NCBI GenBank assembly: GCA_963853835.1
Contig: OY970829.1
Coordinates: 27,243,764 to 27,307,763, forward strand
Origin: Calendula officinalis
Lineage: Eukaryota; Streptophyta; Magnoliopsida; Asterales; Asteraceae
Direction of reading: 5' to 3'
DNA: 64,000 bases
In this document: positions 11,311 through 25,400 of the stretch, in pieces
Layout: each line of letters opens with the position of its first letter
How positions within the stretch are numbered: position 1 is the first letter of the stretch
The notes under the pieces: generated by a model
Database searches by the model: none
Told to the model about the DNA's origin: nothing
The model's input: only the letters and a program-made list of their open reading frames with translations
Translations under genes and position numbers: made by a program

Positions 11311-14300
11311 GCCGAGGTTGAAGTTCGGGCCGAGGTCGGAGTTCGGGCCGAGGTTGAACTTCGGGCCGAGGTTGAAGTTCGGGCCGAAAATGAAGTTCGG
11401 GCCGGGAACAGTGTAGAGTTCGGGCTGAACTTGTTCTTGGCAGTGACGAACGAACCAGCTATTTTGGTTACTCGTGGGCGTGAAACGGACACCCGAGCTG
11501 AAAGTTATGAATGTTTTAGTATAGCACCTTTTGTCACACAATCATTGATATTGAAGAGTTCGGGCCGAAGAGGGATGTTCGGGCCGAAGTGGTGTTCGGG
11601 CCGAAGTGGGATGTTCGGGCCGAAGTGGTGTTCGGGCCGAAGTGGGATGTTCGGGCCGAAGTGGTGTTCGGGCCGAAATGGTGTTCGGGCCGAAGTTCGG
11701 TGTTCGGGCCGAGGATGATGTTCGGGCCGAGGTTGAAGTTCGGGCCGAGGTCGGAGTTCGGGCCGAGGTTGAAGTTCGGGCCGAGGTTGAAGTTCGGGCC
11801 GAAAATGAAGTTCGGGCCGGGAACAGTGAAGAGTTCGGGCCGAACTTGTTCTTGGCAGTGACGAACGAACCAACTATTTTGGTTACTCGTGGGCGTGAAA
11901 CGGACACCCGAGCTGAAAGTGATGAATGTTTTAGTATAGCACTTTTTGTCACACAGTCTTGGATATTGAAGAGTTCGGGCCGAAGAGGGATGTTCGGGCC
12001 AAAGTGGTGTTCGGGCCGAAGTGGGATGTTCGGGCCGAAGTGGTGTTCTGGCCGTAGTGGTGTTCGGGCCGAAGTTCGGTGTTCGGGCCGAGGATGATAT
12101 TCGGGCCGAGGTTGAAGTTCGGGCCGAAGTGGTGTTCGGGCCGAAGTTCGGTGTTCGGGCCGAGGATGATATTCGGGCCGAGGTTGAAGTTCGGGCCGAG
12201 GTCGGAGTTCGGGCTGAGGTTGAAGTTCGGGCCGAAAATGAAGTTCGGGCCGGGAACAGTGAAGAGTTCGGGCCGAACTTGTTCTTGGCAGTGACGAACG
12301 AACCAGCTATTTTGGTTACTCGTGGGCCGAAGAGGGATGTTCGGGCCGAAGTGGTGTTCGGGCCGAAGTGGGGATGTTCGGACCGAAGTGGTGTTCGGGC
12401 CGAAGTGGGATGTTCGGGCCGAAGTGGTGTTCGGGCCGAAATGGTGTTCGGGCCGAAGTTCGGTGTTCGGGCCGAGGATGATGTTCGGGCCGAGGTTGAA
12501 GTTCGGGCCGAGGTCGGAGTTCGGGCCGAGGTTGAACTTCGGGTCGAGGTTGAAGTTCGGGCCGAAAATGAAGTTCGGGCCGGGAACAGTGAAGAGTTCG
12601 GGCTGAACTTGTTCTTGGCAGTGACGAACGAACCAGCTATTTTGGTTACTCGTGGGCGTGAAACGGACACCCGAGCTGAAAGTTATGAATGTTTTAGTAT
12701 AGCACCTTTTGTCACACAATCATTGATATTGAAGAGTTCGGGCCGAAGAGGGATGTTCGGGCCGAAGTGGTGTTCGGGCCGAAGTGGGATGTTCGGGCCG
12801 AAGTGGTGTTCGGGCCGAAGTGGGATGTTCGGGCCGAAGTGGTGTTCGGGCCGAAATGGTGTTCGGGCCGAAGTTCGGTGTTCGGGCCGAGGATGATGTT
12901 CGGGCCGAGGTTGAAGTTCGGGCCGAGGTCGGAGTTCGGGCCGAGGTCGGAGTTCGGGCCGAGGTTGAACTTCGGGCCGAGGTTGAAGTTCGGGCCGAAA
13001 ATGAAGTTCGGGCCGGGAACAGTGAAGAGTTCGGGCCGAACTTGTTCTTGGCAGTGACGAACGAACCAGCTATTTTGGTTACTCGTGGGCGTGAAACGGA
13101 CACCCGAGCTGAAAGTTATGAATGTTTTAGTATATCACCTTTTGTCACTCAATCTTGGATATTGAAGAGTTCGGGCCGAAGAGGGATGTTCGGGCCGAAG
13201 TGGTGTTCGGGCCGAAGTGGGATGTTCGGGCCGAAGTGGTGTTCGGGCCGAAGTTCGGTGTTCGGGCCGAGGATGATGTTCGGGCCGAGGTTGATGTTCG
13301 GGCCGAGGTCGGAGTTCGGGCCGAGGTCGGAGTTCGGGCCGAGGTTGAAGTTCGGGCCGAAAATGAAGTTCGGGCAGGGAACAGTGAAGAGTTCGGGCCG
13401 AACTTGTTCTTGGCAGTGACGAACGAACCAGCTATTTTGGTTACTCATGGGCGTCAAACGGACACCCGAGCTGAAAGTTATGAATGTTTTAGTATAGCAC
13501 CTTTTGTCACACAATCTTGGATATTGAAGAGTTCGGGCCGAAGAGGGATGTTCGGGCCGAAGTGGTGTTCGGGCCGAAGTGGGATGTTCGGGCCGAAGTG
13601 GTGTTCGGGCCGAAGTGGTGTTCGGGCCGAAGTTCGGTGTTCGGGCCGAGGATGATGTTCAGGCCGAGGTTGAAGTTCGGGCCGAGGTCGGAGTTCGGGC
13701 CGAGGTTGAAGTTCGGTCCGAAAATGAAGTTCGGGCCGGGAACAGTGAAGAGTTCGGGCCGAACTTGTTCTTGGCAGTGACGAACGAACAAGCTATTTTG
13801 GTTACTCGTGGGCGTGAAACGGACACCCGAGCTGAAAGTTATGGATGTTTTAGTATAACACCTTTTGTCACACAATCTTGGATATTGAAGAGTTCGGGCC
13901 GAAGAGGGATGTTCGGGCCGAAGTGGTGTTCGGGCCGAAGTGGGATGTTCGGGCCGAAATGGCTTTCGGGCCGAAGTTCGGTGTTCGGGCCGAGGTTGAA
14001 GTACGGGCCGAGGTCGGAGTTCGGGCCGAGGTTGAAGTTCGGGCCGAGGTTGAAGTTCGGGCCGAAAATGAAGTTCGGGCCGGGAACAGTGAAGAGTTCG
14101 GGCCGAACTTGTTCTTGGCAGTGACGAACGAACCAACTATTTTGGTTACTCGTGGGCGTGAAACGGACACCCGAGCTGAAAGTGATGAATGTTTTAGTAT
14201 AGCACTTTTTGTCACACAGTCTTGGATATTGAAGAGTTCGGGCCGAAGAGGGATGTTCGGGCCAAAGTGGTGTTCGGGCCGAAGTGGGATGTTCGGGCCG

Positions 14301-16945
14301 AAGTGGTGTTCGGGCCGTAGTGGTGTTCGGGCCGAAGTTCGGTGTTCGGGCCGAGGATGATATTCGGGCCGAGGTTGAAGTTCGGGCCGAAGTGGTGTTC
14401 GGGCCGAAGTTCGGTGTTCGGGCCGAGGATGATATTCGGGCCGAGGTTGAAGTTCGGGCCGAGGTCGGAGTTCGGGCCGAGGTTGAAGTTCGGGCCGAAA
14501 ATGAAGTTCGGGCCGGGAACAGTGAAGAGTTCGGGCCGAACTTGTTCTTGGCAGTGACGAACGAACCAGCTATTTTGGTTACTCGTGGGCGTGAAACGGA
14601 CACCCGAGCTGAAAGTTATGAATGTTTTAGTATAGCACCTTTTGTCACACAATCTTTGATATTGAAGAGTTCGGGCCGAAGAGGGATGTTCGGGCCGAAG
14701 TGGTGTTCGGGCCGAAGTGGGATGTTCGGGCCGAAGTGGTGTTCGGGCCGAAGTGGTGTTCGGGCCGAAGTTCGGTGTTCGGGCCGAGGATGATGTTCGG
14801 GCCGAGGTTGAAGTTCGGGCCGAGGTCGGAGTTCGGGCCGAGGTTGAAATTCGTGCCGAGGTTGAACTTCGGGCCGAAAATGAAGTTCGGGCCGGGAACA
14901 GTGAAGAGTTCGGGCTGAACTTGTTCTTGGCAGTGACGAACGAACCAGCTATTTTGGTTACTCGTGGGCGTGAAACGGACACCCGAGCTGAAAGTTATGA
15001 ATGTTTTAGTATAGCACCTTTTGTCACACAATCATTGATATTGAAGAGTTCGGGCCGAAGAGGGATGTTCGGGCCGAAGTGGTGTTCGGGCCGAAGTGGG
15101 ATGTTCGGGCCGAAGTGGTGTTCGGGCCGAAGTGGGATGTTCGGGCCGAAGTGGTGTTCGGGCCGAAATGGTGTTCGGGCCGAAGTTCGGTGTTCGGGCC
15201 GAGGATGATGTTCGGGCCGAGGTTGAAGTTCGGGCCGAGGTCGGAGTTCGGGCCGAGGTTGAACTTCGGGCCGAGGTTGAAGTTCGGGCCGAAAATGAAG
15301 TTCGGGCCGGGAACAGTGAAGAGTTCGGGCCGAACTTGTTCTTGGCAGTGACGAACGAACCAGCTATTTTGGTTACTCGTGGGCGTGAAACGGACACCCG
15401 AGCTGAAAGTTATGAATGTTTTAGTATAGCACCTTTTGTCACACAATCTTGGATATTGAAGAGTTCGGGCCGAAGAGGGATGTTCGGGCCGAAGTGGTGT
15501 TCGGGCCGAAGTGGGATGTTCGGGCCGAAGTGGTGTTCGGGCCGAAGTTCGGTGTTCGGGCCGAGGATGATGTTCGGGCCGAGGTTGATGTTCGGGCCGA
15601 GGTCGGAGTTCAGGCCGAGGTCGGAGTTCGGGCCGAGGTTGAAGTTCAGGCCGAAAATGAAGTTCGGGCCGGGAACAGTGAAGAGTTCGGGCTGAACTTG
15701 TTCTTGGCAGTGACGAACGAACCAGCTATTTTGGTTACTCGTGGGCGTGAAACGGACACCCGAGCTGAAAGTTATGAATGTTTTAGTATAGCACCTTTTG
15801 TCACACAATCATTGATATTGAAGAGTTCGGGCCGAAGAGGGATGTTCGGGCCGAAGTGGTGTTCGGGCCGAAGTGGGATGTTCGGGCCGAAGTGGTGTTC
15901 GGGCCGAAGTGGGATGTTCGGGCCGAAGTGGTGTTCGGGCCGAAATGGTGTTCGGGCCGAAGTTCGGTGTTCGGGCCGAGGATGATGTTCGGGCCGAGGT
16001 TGAAGTTCGGGCCGAGGTCGGAGTTCGGGCCGAGGTTGAACTTCGGGCCGAGGTTGAAGTTCGGGCCGAAAATGAAGTTCGGGCCGGGAACAGTGAAGAG
16101 TTCGGGCCGAACTTGTTCTTGGCAGTGACGAACGAACCAGCTATTTTGGTTACTCGTGGGCGTGAAACGGACACCCGAGCTGAAAGTTATGAATGTTTTA
16201 GTATAGCACCTTTTGTCACACAATCTTGGATATTGAAGAGTTCGGGCCGAAGAGGGATGTTCGGGCCGAAGTGGTGTTCGGGCCGAAGTGGGATGTTCGG
16301 GCCGAAGTGGTGTTCGGGCCGAAGTTCGGTGTTCGGGCCGAGGATGATGTTCGGGCCGAGGTTGATGTTCGGGCCGAGGTCGGAGTTCAGGCCGAGGTCG
16401 GAGTTCGGGCCGAGGTTGAAGTTCAGGCCGAAAATGAAGTTCGGGCCGGGAACAGTGAAGAGTTCGGGCCGAACTTGTTCTTGGCAGTGACGAACGAACC
16501 AGCTATTTTGGTTACTCATGGGCGTGAAACGGACACCCGAGCTGAAAGTTATGAATGTTTTAGTATAGCACCTTTTGTCACACAATCTTGGATATTGAAG
16601 AGTTCGGGCCGAAGAGGGATGTTCGGGCCGAAGTGGTGTTCGGGCCGAAGTGGGATGTTCGGGCCGAAGTGGTGTTCGGGCCGAAGTGGTGTTCGGGCCG
16701 AAGTGGTGTTCGGGCCGAAGTTCGGTGTTCGGGCCGAAGTTCGTTGTTCGGGCCGAGGATGATGTTCAGGCCGAGGTTGAAGTTCGGGCCGAGGTCGGAG
16801 TTCGGGCCGAGGTTGAAGTTCGGGCCGAAAATGAAGTTCGGGCCGGGAACAGTGAAGAGTTCGGGCCGAACTTGTTCTTGGCAGTGAAGAACGAACAAGC
16901 TATTTTGGTTACTCGTGGGCATGAAACGGACACCCGAGCTGAAAG
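11311..16945. repeat. Satellite, mixed HOR region
   Basis: Monomers here are arranged without one simple period. Intervals between equivalent monomers are about 1,608, 2,263 and 3,125 bp. Several monomers carry an expanded set of AGTGGGATG/AGTGGTG subrepeat pairs, and near 12,326 one monomer has lost most of its spacer. A pair of near-identical monomer groups lies at about 15,024-15,800 and 15,801-16,580 (777-bp offset). No gene is seen. Confidence 0.8.
12277..12604. repeat. Satellite monomer with 86-bp spacer deletion
   Basis: At about 12,326 the spacer reads directly from CGTGGGC into CGAAGAGGG. Normal monomers have about 86 bp between these points, including the TTAGTATAGCACCTTTTGTC section. 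The joint shares GGGC on both sides, so a microhomology-mediated deletion is the simplest explanation. The monomer is only about 330 bp long. Confidence 0.88.
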
Positions 16946-19900
16946 TTATGGATGTTTTAGTATAACACCTTTTGTCACACAATCTTGGATATTGAAGAGT
17001 TCGGGCCGAAGATGGATGTTCGGGCCGAAGTGGTGTTCGGACCGAAGTGGGATGTTCGGGCCGAAATGGCTTTCGGGCCGAAGTTCGGTGTTCGGGCCGA
17101 GGATGATGTTCGGGCCGAGGTTGAAGTACGGGCCGAGGTCGGAGTTCGGGCCGAGGTTGAAGTTCGGGCCGAGGTTGAAGTTCGGGCCGAAAATGAAGTT
17201 CGGGCCGGGAACAGTGAAGAGTTCGGGCGGAACTTGTACTTGGCAGTGACGAACGAACCAACTATTTTGGTTACTCGTGGGCGTGAAACGGACACCCGAG
17301 CTGAAAGTGATGAATGTTTTAGTATAGCACTTTTTGTCACACAGTCTTGGATATTGAAGAGTTCGGGCCGAAGTGGTGTTCGGGCCGAAGTGGGTTGTTC
17401 GGGCCGAAGTGGTGTTCGGGCCGAAGTGGTGTTCGGGCCGAAGTTCGGTGTTCGGGCCGAGGATGATATTCGGGCCGAGGTTGAAGTTCGGGCCGAAGTG
17501 GTGTTCGGGCCGAAGTTCGGTGTGCGGGCCGAGGATGATATTCGGGCCGAGGTTGAAGTTCGGGCCGAGGTCGGAGTTCGGGCCGAGGTTGAAGTTCGGG
17601 CCGAAAATGAAGTTCGGGCCAGGAACAGTGAAGAGTTCGGGCCGAACTTGTTCTTGGCAGTGACGAACGAACCAGCTATTTTGGTTACTCGTGGGCGTGA
17701 AACGGACACCCGAGCTGAAAGTTATGAATGTTTTAGTATAGCACCTTTTGTCACACAATCTTTGATATTGAAGAGTTCGGGCCGAAGAGGGGATGTTCGG
17801 GCCGAAGTGGTGTTCGGGCCGAAGTGGGATGTTCGGGCCGAAGTGGTGTTCGGGCCGAAGTGGTGTACGGGCCGAAGTTCGGTGTTCGGGCCGAGGATGA
17901 TGTTCGGGCCGAGGTTGAAGTTTGGGCCGAGGTCGGAGTTCGGCCCGAGGTTGAAATTCGGGCCGAGGTTGAAGTTCGGGCCGAAAATGAAGTTCGGGCC
18001 GGGAACAGTGAAGAGTTCGGGCCGAACTTGTTCTTGGCAGTGACGAACGAACCAGCTATTTTGGTTACTCGTGGGCGTGAAACGGACACCCGAGCTGAAA
18101 GTTATGAATGTTTTAGTATAGCACCTTTTGTCACACAATCTTGGATATTGAAGAGTTCGGGCCGAAGAGGGATGTTCGGGCCGAAGTGGTGTTCGGGCCG
18201 AAGTGGGATGTTCGGGCCGAAGTGGTGTTCGGGCCGAAGTTCGGTGTTCGGGCCGAGGATGATGTTCGGGCCGAGGTTGATGTTCGGGCCGGAAATGAAG
18301 TTCGGGCCGGGAACAGTGAAGAGTTCGGGCCGAACTTGTTCTTGGCAGTGACGAACGAACCAGCTATTTTGGTTACTCATGGGCGTGAAACGGACACCCG
18401 AGCTGAAAGTTATGAATGTTTTAGTATAGCACCTTTTGTCACACAATCTTGGATATTAAAGATTTCGGGCCGAAGAGGGATGTTCGGGCCGAAGTGGTGT
18501 TCGGGCCGAAGTGGGATGTTCGGGCCGAAGTGGTGTTCGGGCCGAAGTGGTGTTCGGGCCGAAGTTCGGTGTTCGGGCCGAGGATGATGTTCAGGCCGAG
18601 GTTGAAGTTCGGGCCGAGGTCGGAGTTCGGGCCGAGGTTGAAGTTCGGGCCGAAAATGAAGTTCGGGCCGGGAACAGTGAAGAGTTCGGGCCGAACTTGT
18701 TCTTGGCAGTGAAGAACGAACAAGCTATTTTGGTTACTCGTGGGCATGAAACGGACACCCGAGCTGAAAGTTATGGATGTTTTAGTATAACACCTTTTGT
18801 CACACAATCTTGGATATTGAAGAGTTCGGGCCGAAGAGGGATGTTCGGGCCGAAGTGGTGTTCGGACCGAAGTGGGATGTTCGGGCCGAAATGGCTTTCG
18901 GGCCGAAGTTCGGTGTTCGGGCCGAGGATGATGTTCGGGCCGAGGTTGAAGTACGGGCCGAGGTCGGAGTTCGGGCCGAGGTTGAAGTTCGGGCCGAGGT
19001 TGAAGTTCGGGCCGAAAATGAAGTTCGGGCCGGGAACAGTGAAGAGTTCGGGCGGAACTTGTTCTTGGCAGTGACGAACGAACCAACTATTTTGGTTACT
19101 CGTGGGCGTGAAACGGACACCCGAGCTGAAAGTGATGAATGTTTTAGTATAGCACTTTTTGTCACACAGTCTTGGATATTGAAGAGTTCGGGCCGAAGTG
19201 GTGTTCGGGCCGAAGTGGGTTGTTCGGGCCGAAGTGGTGTTCGGGCCGAAGTGGTGTTCGGGCCGAAGTTCGGTGTTCGGGCCGAGGATGATATTCGGGC
19301 CGAGGTTGAAGTTCGGGCCGAAGTGGTGTTCGGGCCGAAGTTCGGTGTGCGGGCCGAGGATGATATTCGGGCCGAGGTTGAAGTTCGGGCCGAGGTCGGA
19401 GTTCGGGCCGAGGTTGAAGTTCGGGCCGAAAATGAAGTTCGGGCCAGGAACAGTGAAGAGTTCGGGCCGAACTTGTTCTTGGCAGTGACGAACGAACCAG
19501 CTATTTTGGTTACTCGTGGGCGTGAATGGGACACCCGAGCTGAAAGTTATGAATGTTTTAGTATAGCACCTTTTGTCACACAATCTTTGATATTGAAGAG
19601 TTCGGGCCGAAGAGGGGATGTTCGGGCCGAAGTGGTGTTCGGGCCGAAGTGGGATGTTCGGGCCGAAGTGGTGTTCGGGCCGAAGTGGTGTTCGGGCCGA
19701 AGTTCGGTGTTCGGGCCGAGGATGATGTTCGGGCCGAGGTTGAAGTTCGGGCCGAGGTCGGAGTTCGGCCCGAGGTTGAAATTCGGGCCGGGGTTGAAGT
19801 TCGGGCCGAAAATGAAGTTCGGGCCGGGAACAGTGAAGAGTTCGGGCCGAACTTGTTCTTGGCAGTGACGAACGAACCAGCTATTTTGGTTACTCGTGGG

Positions 19901-22420
19901 CGTGAAACGGACACCCGAGCTGAAAGTTATGAATGTTTTAGTATAGCACCTTTTGTCACACAATCTTGGATATTGAAGAGTTCGGGCCGAAGAGGGATGT
20001 TCGGGCCGAAGTGGTGTTCGGGCCGAAGTGGGATGTTCGGGCCGAAGTGGTGTTCGGGCCGAAGTTCGGTGTTCGGGCCGAGGATGATGTTCGGGCCGAG
20101 GTTGATGTTCGGGCCGGAAATGAAGTTCGGGCCGGGAACAGTGAAGAGTTCGGGCCGAACTTGTTCTTGGCAGTGACGAACGAACCAGCTATTTTGGTTA
20201 CTCATGGGCGTGAAACGGACACCCGAGCTGAAAGTTATGAATGTTTTAGTATAGCACCTTTTGTCACACAATCTTGGATATTAAAGATTTCGGGCCGAAG
20301 AGGGATGTTCGGGCCGAAGTGGTGTTCGGGCCGAAGTGGGATGTTCGGGCCGAAGTGGTGTTCGGGCCGAAGTGGTGTTCGGGCCGAAGTTCGGTGTTCG
20401 GGCCGAGGATGATGTTCAGGCCGAGGTTGAAGTTCGGGCCGAGGTCGGAGTTCGGGCCGAGGTTGAAGTTCGGGCCGAAAATGAAGTTCGGGCCGGGAAC
20501 AGTGAAGAGTTCGGGCCGAACTTGTTCTTGGCAGTGAAGAACGAACAAGCTATTTTGGTTACTCGTGGGCATGAAACGGACACCCGAGCTGAAAGTTATG
20601 GATGTTTTAGTATAACACCTTTTGTCACACAATCTTGGATATTGAAGAGTTCGGGCCGAAGAGGGATGTTCGGGCCGAAGTGGTGTTCGGACCGAAGTGG
20701 GATGTTCGGGCCGAAATGGCTTTCGGGCCGAAGTTCGGTGTTCGGGCCGAGGATGATGTTCGGGCCGAGGTTGAAGTACGGGCCGAGGTCGGAGTTCGGG
20801 CCGAGGTTGAAGTTCGGGCCGAGGTTGAAGTTCGGGCCGAAAATGAAGTTCGGGCCGGGAACAGTGAAGAGTTCGGGCGGAACTTGTTCTTGGCAGTGAC
20901 GAACGAACCAACTATTTTGGTTACTCGTGGGCGTGAAACGGACACCCGAGCTGAAAGTGATGAATGTTTTAGTATAGCACTTTTTGTCACACAGTCTTGG
21001 ATATTGAAGAGTTCGGGCCGAAGTGGTGTTCGGGCCGAAGTGGGTTGTTCGGGCCGAAGTGGTGTTCGGGCCGAAGTGGTGTTCGGGCCGAAGTTCGGTG
21101 TTCGGGCCGAGGATGATATTCGGGCCGAGGTTGAAGTTCGGGCCGAAGTGGTGTTCGGGCCGAAGTTCGGTGTGCGGGCCGAGGATGATATTCGGGCCGA
21201 GGTTGAAGTTCGGGCCGAGGTCGGAGTTCGGGCCGAGGTTGAAGTTCGGGCCGAAAATGAAGTTCGGGCCAGGAACAGTGAAGAGTTCGGGCCGAACTTG
21301 TTCTTGGCAGTGACGAACGAACCAGCTATTTTGGTTACTCGTGGGCGTGAATGGGACACCCGAGCTGAAAGTTATGAATGTTTTAGTATAGCACCTTTTG
21401 TCACACAATCTTTGATATTGAAGAGTTCGGGCCGAAGAGGGGATGTTCGGGCCGAAGTGGTGTTCGGGCCGAAGTGGGATGTTCGGGCCGAAGTGGTGTT
21501 CGGGCCGAAGTGGTGTTCGGGCCGAAGTTCGGTGTTCGGGCCGAGGATGATGTTCGGGCCGAGGTTGAAGTTCGGGCCGAGGTCGGAGTTCGGCCCGAGG
21601 TTGAAATTCGGGCCGGGGTTGAAGTTCGGGCCGAAAATGAAGTTCGGGCCGGGAACAGTGAAGAGTTCGGGCCGAACTTGTTCTTGGCAGTGACGAACGA
21701 ACCAGCTATTTTGGTTACTCGTGGGCGTGAAACGGACACCCGAGCTGAAAGTTATGAATGTTTTAGTATAGCACCTTTTGTCACACAATCTTGGATATTG
21801 AAGAGTTCGGGCCGAAGAGGGATGTTCGGGCCGAAGTGGTGTTCGGGCCGAAGTGGGATGTTCGGGCCGAAGTGGTGTTCGGGCCGAAGTTCGGTGTTCG
21901 GGCCGAGGATGATGTTCGGGCCGAGGTTGATGTTCGGGCCGGAAATGAAGTTCGGGCCGGGAACAGTGAAGAGTTCGGGCCGAACTTGTTCTTGGCAGTG
22001 ACGAACGAACCAGCTATTTTGGTTACTCATGGGCGTGAAACGGACACCCGAGCTGAAAGTTATGAATGTTTTAGTATAGCACCTTTTGTCACACAATCTT
22101 GGATATTAAAGATTTCGGGCCGAAGAGGGATGTTCGGGCCGAAGTGGTGTTCGGGCCGAAGTGGGATGTTCGGGCCGAAGTGGTGTTCGGGCCGAAGTGG
22201 TGTTCGGGCCGAAGTTCGGTGTTCGGGCCGAGGATGATGTTCAGGCCGAGGTTGAAGTTCGGGCCGAGGTCGGAGTTCGGGCCGAGGTTGAAGTTCGGGC
22301 CGAAAATGAAGTTCGGGCCGGGAACAGTGAAGAGTTCGGGCCGAACTTGTTCTTGGCAGTGAAGAACGAACAAGCTATTTTGGTTACTCGTGGGCATGAA
22401 ACGGACACCCGAGCTGAAAG
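16946..22420. repeat. Higher-order repeat block, 3 x 1,825 bp
   Basis: Three head-to-tail copies occupy 16946-18770, 18771-20595 and 20596-22420. All carry the marker spacer end GATATTAAAGATTTC (near 18,455, 20,280 and 22,105) and a very short 306-bp monomer, for example 18025-18331. Copies two and three share a private variant, GTGAATGGGACACCC, near 19,524 and 21,349, where copy one has the usual GAAACGGAC. Copies two and three are therefore the most recent duplicates. Confidence 0.92.
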
Positions 22421-25400
22421 TTATGGATGTTTTAGTATAACACCTTTTGTCACACAATCTTGGATATTGAAGAGTTCGGGCCGAAGAGGGATGTTCGGGC
22501 CGAAGTGGTGTTCGGGCCGAAGTGGGATGTTCGGGCCGAAATGGCTTTCGGGCCGAAGTTCGGTGTTCGGGCCGAGGATGATGTTCGGGCCGAGGTTGAA
22601 GTACGGGCCGAGGACGGAGTTCGGGCCGAGGTTGAAGTTCGGGCCGAGGTTGAAGTTCAGGCCGAAAATGAAGTTCGGGCCGGGAACAGTGAAGAGTTCG
22701 GGCTGAACTTGTTCTTGGCAGTGACGAACGAACCAACTATTTTGGTTACTCGTGGGCGTGAAACGGACACCCGAGCTGAAAGTGATGAATGTTTTAGTAT
22801 AGCACTTTTTGTCACACAGTCTTGGATATTGAAGAGTTCGGGCCGAAGAGGGATGTTCGGGCCAAAGTGGTGTTCGGGCCGAAGTGGGATGTTCGGGCCG
22901 AAGTGGTGTTCGGGCCGAAGTGGTGTTCGGGCCGAAGTTCGGTGTTCGGGCCGAGGATGATATTCGGGCCGAGGTTGAAGTTCGGGCCGAAGTGGTGTTC
23001 GGGCCGAAGTTCGGTGTGCGGGCCGAGGATGATATTCGGGCCGAGGTTGAAGTTCGGGCCGAGGTCTGAGTTCGGGCCAAGGTTGAAGTTCGGGCCGAAA
23101 ATGAAGTTCGGGCCGGGAACAGTGAAGAGTTCGGGCCGAACTTGTTCTTGGCAGTGACGAACGAACCAGCTATTTTGGTTACTCGTGGGCGTAAAACGGA
23201 CACCCGAGCTGAAAGTTATGAATGTTTTAGTATAGCACCTTTTGTCACACAATCTTTGATATTGAAGAGTTCGGGCCGAAGAGGGATGTTCGGGCCGAAG
23301 TGGTGTTCGGGCCGAAGTGGGATGTTCGGGCCGAAGTGGTGTTCGGGCCGAAGTGGTGTTCGGGCCGAAGTTCGGTGTTCGGGCCGAGGATGATGTTCGG
23401 GCCGAGGTTGAAGTTCGGGCCGAGGTCGGAGTTCGGGCCGAGGTTGAAATTCGGGCCGAGGTTGAAGTTCGGGCCGAAAATGAAGTTCGGGCCGGGAACA
23501 GTGAAGAGTTCGGGCCGAACTTGTTCTTGGCAGTGACGAACGAACCAGCTATTTTGGTTACTCGTGGGCGTGAAACGGACACCCGAGCTGAAAGTTATGA
23601 ATGTTTTAGTATAGCACCTTTTGTCACACAATCTTGGATATTGAAGAGTTCGGGCCGAAGAGGGATGTTCGGGCCGAAGTGGTGTTCGGGCCGAAGTGGG
23701 ATGTTCGGGCCGAAGTGGTGTTCGGGGCGAAGTTCGGTGTTCGGGCCGATGATGATGTTCGGGCCGAGGTTGATGTTCGGGCCGAGGTCGGAGTTCGGGC
23801 CGAGGTCGGAGTTCGGGCCGAGGTTGAAGTTCGGGCCGAAAATGAAGTTCGGGCCGGGAACAGTGAAGAGTTCGGGCCGAACTTGTTCTTGGCAGTGACG
23901 AACGAACCAGCTATTTTGGTTACTCATGGGCGTGAAACGGACACCCGAGCTGAAAGTTATGAATGTTTTAGTATAGCACCTTTTGTCACACAATCTTGGA
24001 TATTGAAGAGTTCGGGCCGAAGAGGGATGTTCGGGCCGAAGTGGTGTTCGGGCCGAAATGGGATGTTCGGGCCGAAGTGGTGTTCGGGCCGAAGTGGTGT
24101 TCGGGCCGAAGTTCTGTGTTCGGGCCGAGGATGATGTTCGGGCCGAGGTTGAAGTTCGGGCCGAGGTCGGAGTTCGGGCCGAGGTTGAAGTTCGGGCCGA
24201 AAATGAAGTTCGGGCCGGGAACAGTGAAGAGTTCGGGCCGAACTTGTTCTTGGCAGTGACGAACGAACCAGCTATTTTGGTTACTCGTGGGCGTGAAACG
24301 GACACCCGAGCTGAAAGTTATGAATGTTTTAGTATAGCACCTTTTGTCACACAATCTTGGATATTGAAGAGTTCGGGCCGAAGAGGGATGTTCGGGCCGA
24401 AGTGGTGTTCGGGCCGAAGTGGGATGTTCGGGCCGAAGTGGTGTTCGGGGCGAAGTTCGGTGTTCGGGCCGATGATGATGTTCGGGCCGAGGTTGATGTT
24501 CGGGCCGAGGTCGGAGTTCGGGCCGAGGTCGGAGTTCGGGCCGAGGTTGAAGTTCGGGCCGAAAATGAAGTTCGGGCCGGGAACAGTGAAGAGTTCGGGC
24601 CGAACTTGTTCTTGGCAGTGACGAACGAACCAGCTATTTTGGTTACTCATGGGCGTGAAACGGACACCCGAGCTGAAAGTTATGAATGTTTTAGTATAGC
24701 ACCTTTTGTCACACAATCTTGGATATTGAAGAGTTCGGGCCGAAGAGGGATGTTCGGGCCGAAGTGGTGTTCGGGCCGAAATGGGATGTTCGGGCCGAAG
24801 TGGTGTTCGGGCCGAAGTGGTGTTCGGGCCGAAGTTCTGTGTTCGGGCCGAGGATGATGTTCGGGCCGAGGTTGAAGTTCGGGCCGAGGTCGGAGTTCGG
24901 GCCGAGGTTGAAGTTCGGGCCGAAAATGAAGTTCGGGCCGGGAACAGTGAAGAGTTCGGGCCGAACTTGTTCTTGGCAGTGACGAACGAACCAGCTATTT
25001 TGGTTACTCGTGGGCGTGAAACGGACACCCGAGCTAAAAGTTATGAATGTTTTAGTATAGCACCTTTTGTCACACAATCTTGGATATTGAAGAGTTCGGG
25101 CCGAAGAGGGATGTTCGGGCCGAAGTGGTGTTCGGGCCGAAGTGGGATGTTCGGGCCGAAGTGGTGTTCGGGGCGAAGTTCGGTGTTCGGGCCGATGATG
25201 ATGTTCGGGCCGAGGTTGATGTTCGGGCCGAGGTCGGAGTTCGGGCCGAGGTCGGAGTTCGGGCCGAGGTTGAAGTTCGGGCCGAAAATGAAGTTCGGGC
25301 CGGGAACAGTGAAGAGTTCGGGCCGAACTTGTTCTTGGCAGTGACGAACGAACCAGCTATTTTGGTTACTCATGGGCGTGAAACGGACACCCGAGCTGAA

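Noticed and set aside
16985..18043. 352-codon plus-strand open frame repeated at 18810 and 20635
   Set aside because: Repeats with the 1,825-bp HOR and consists only of subrepeat and spacer translation. No start context, domain or codon signature supports a gene.
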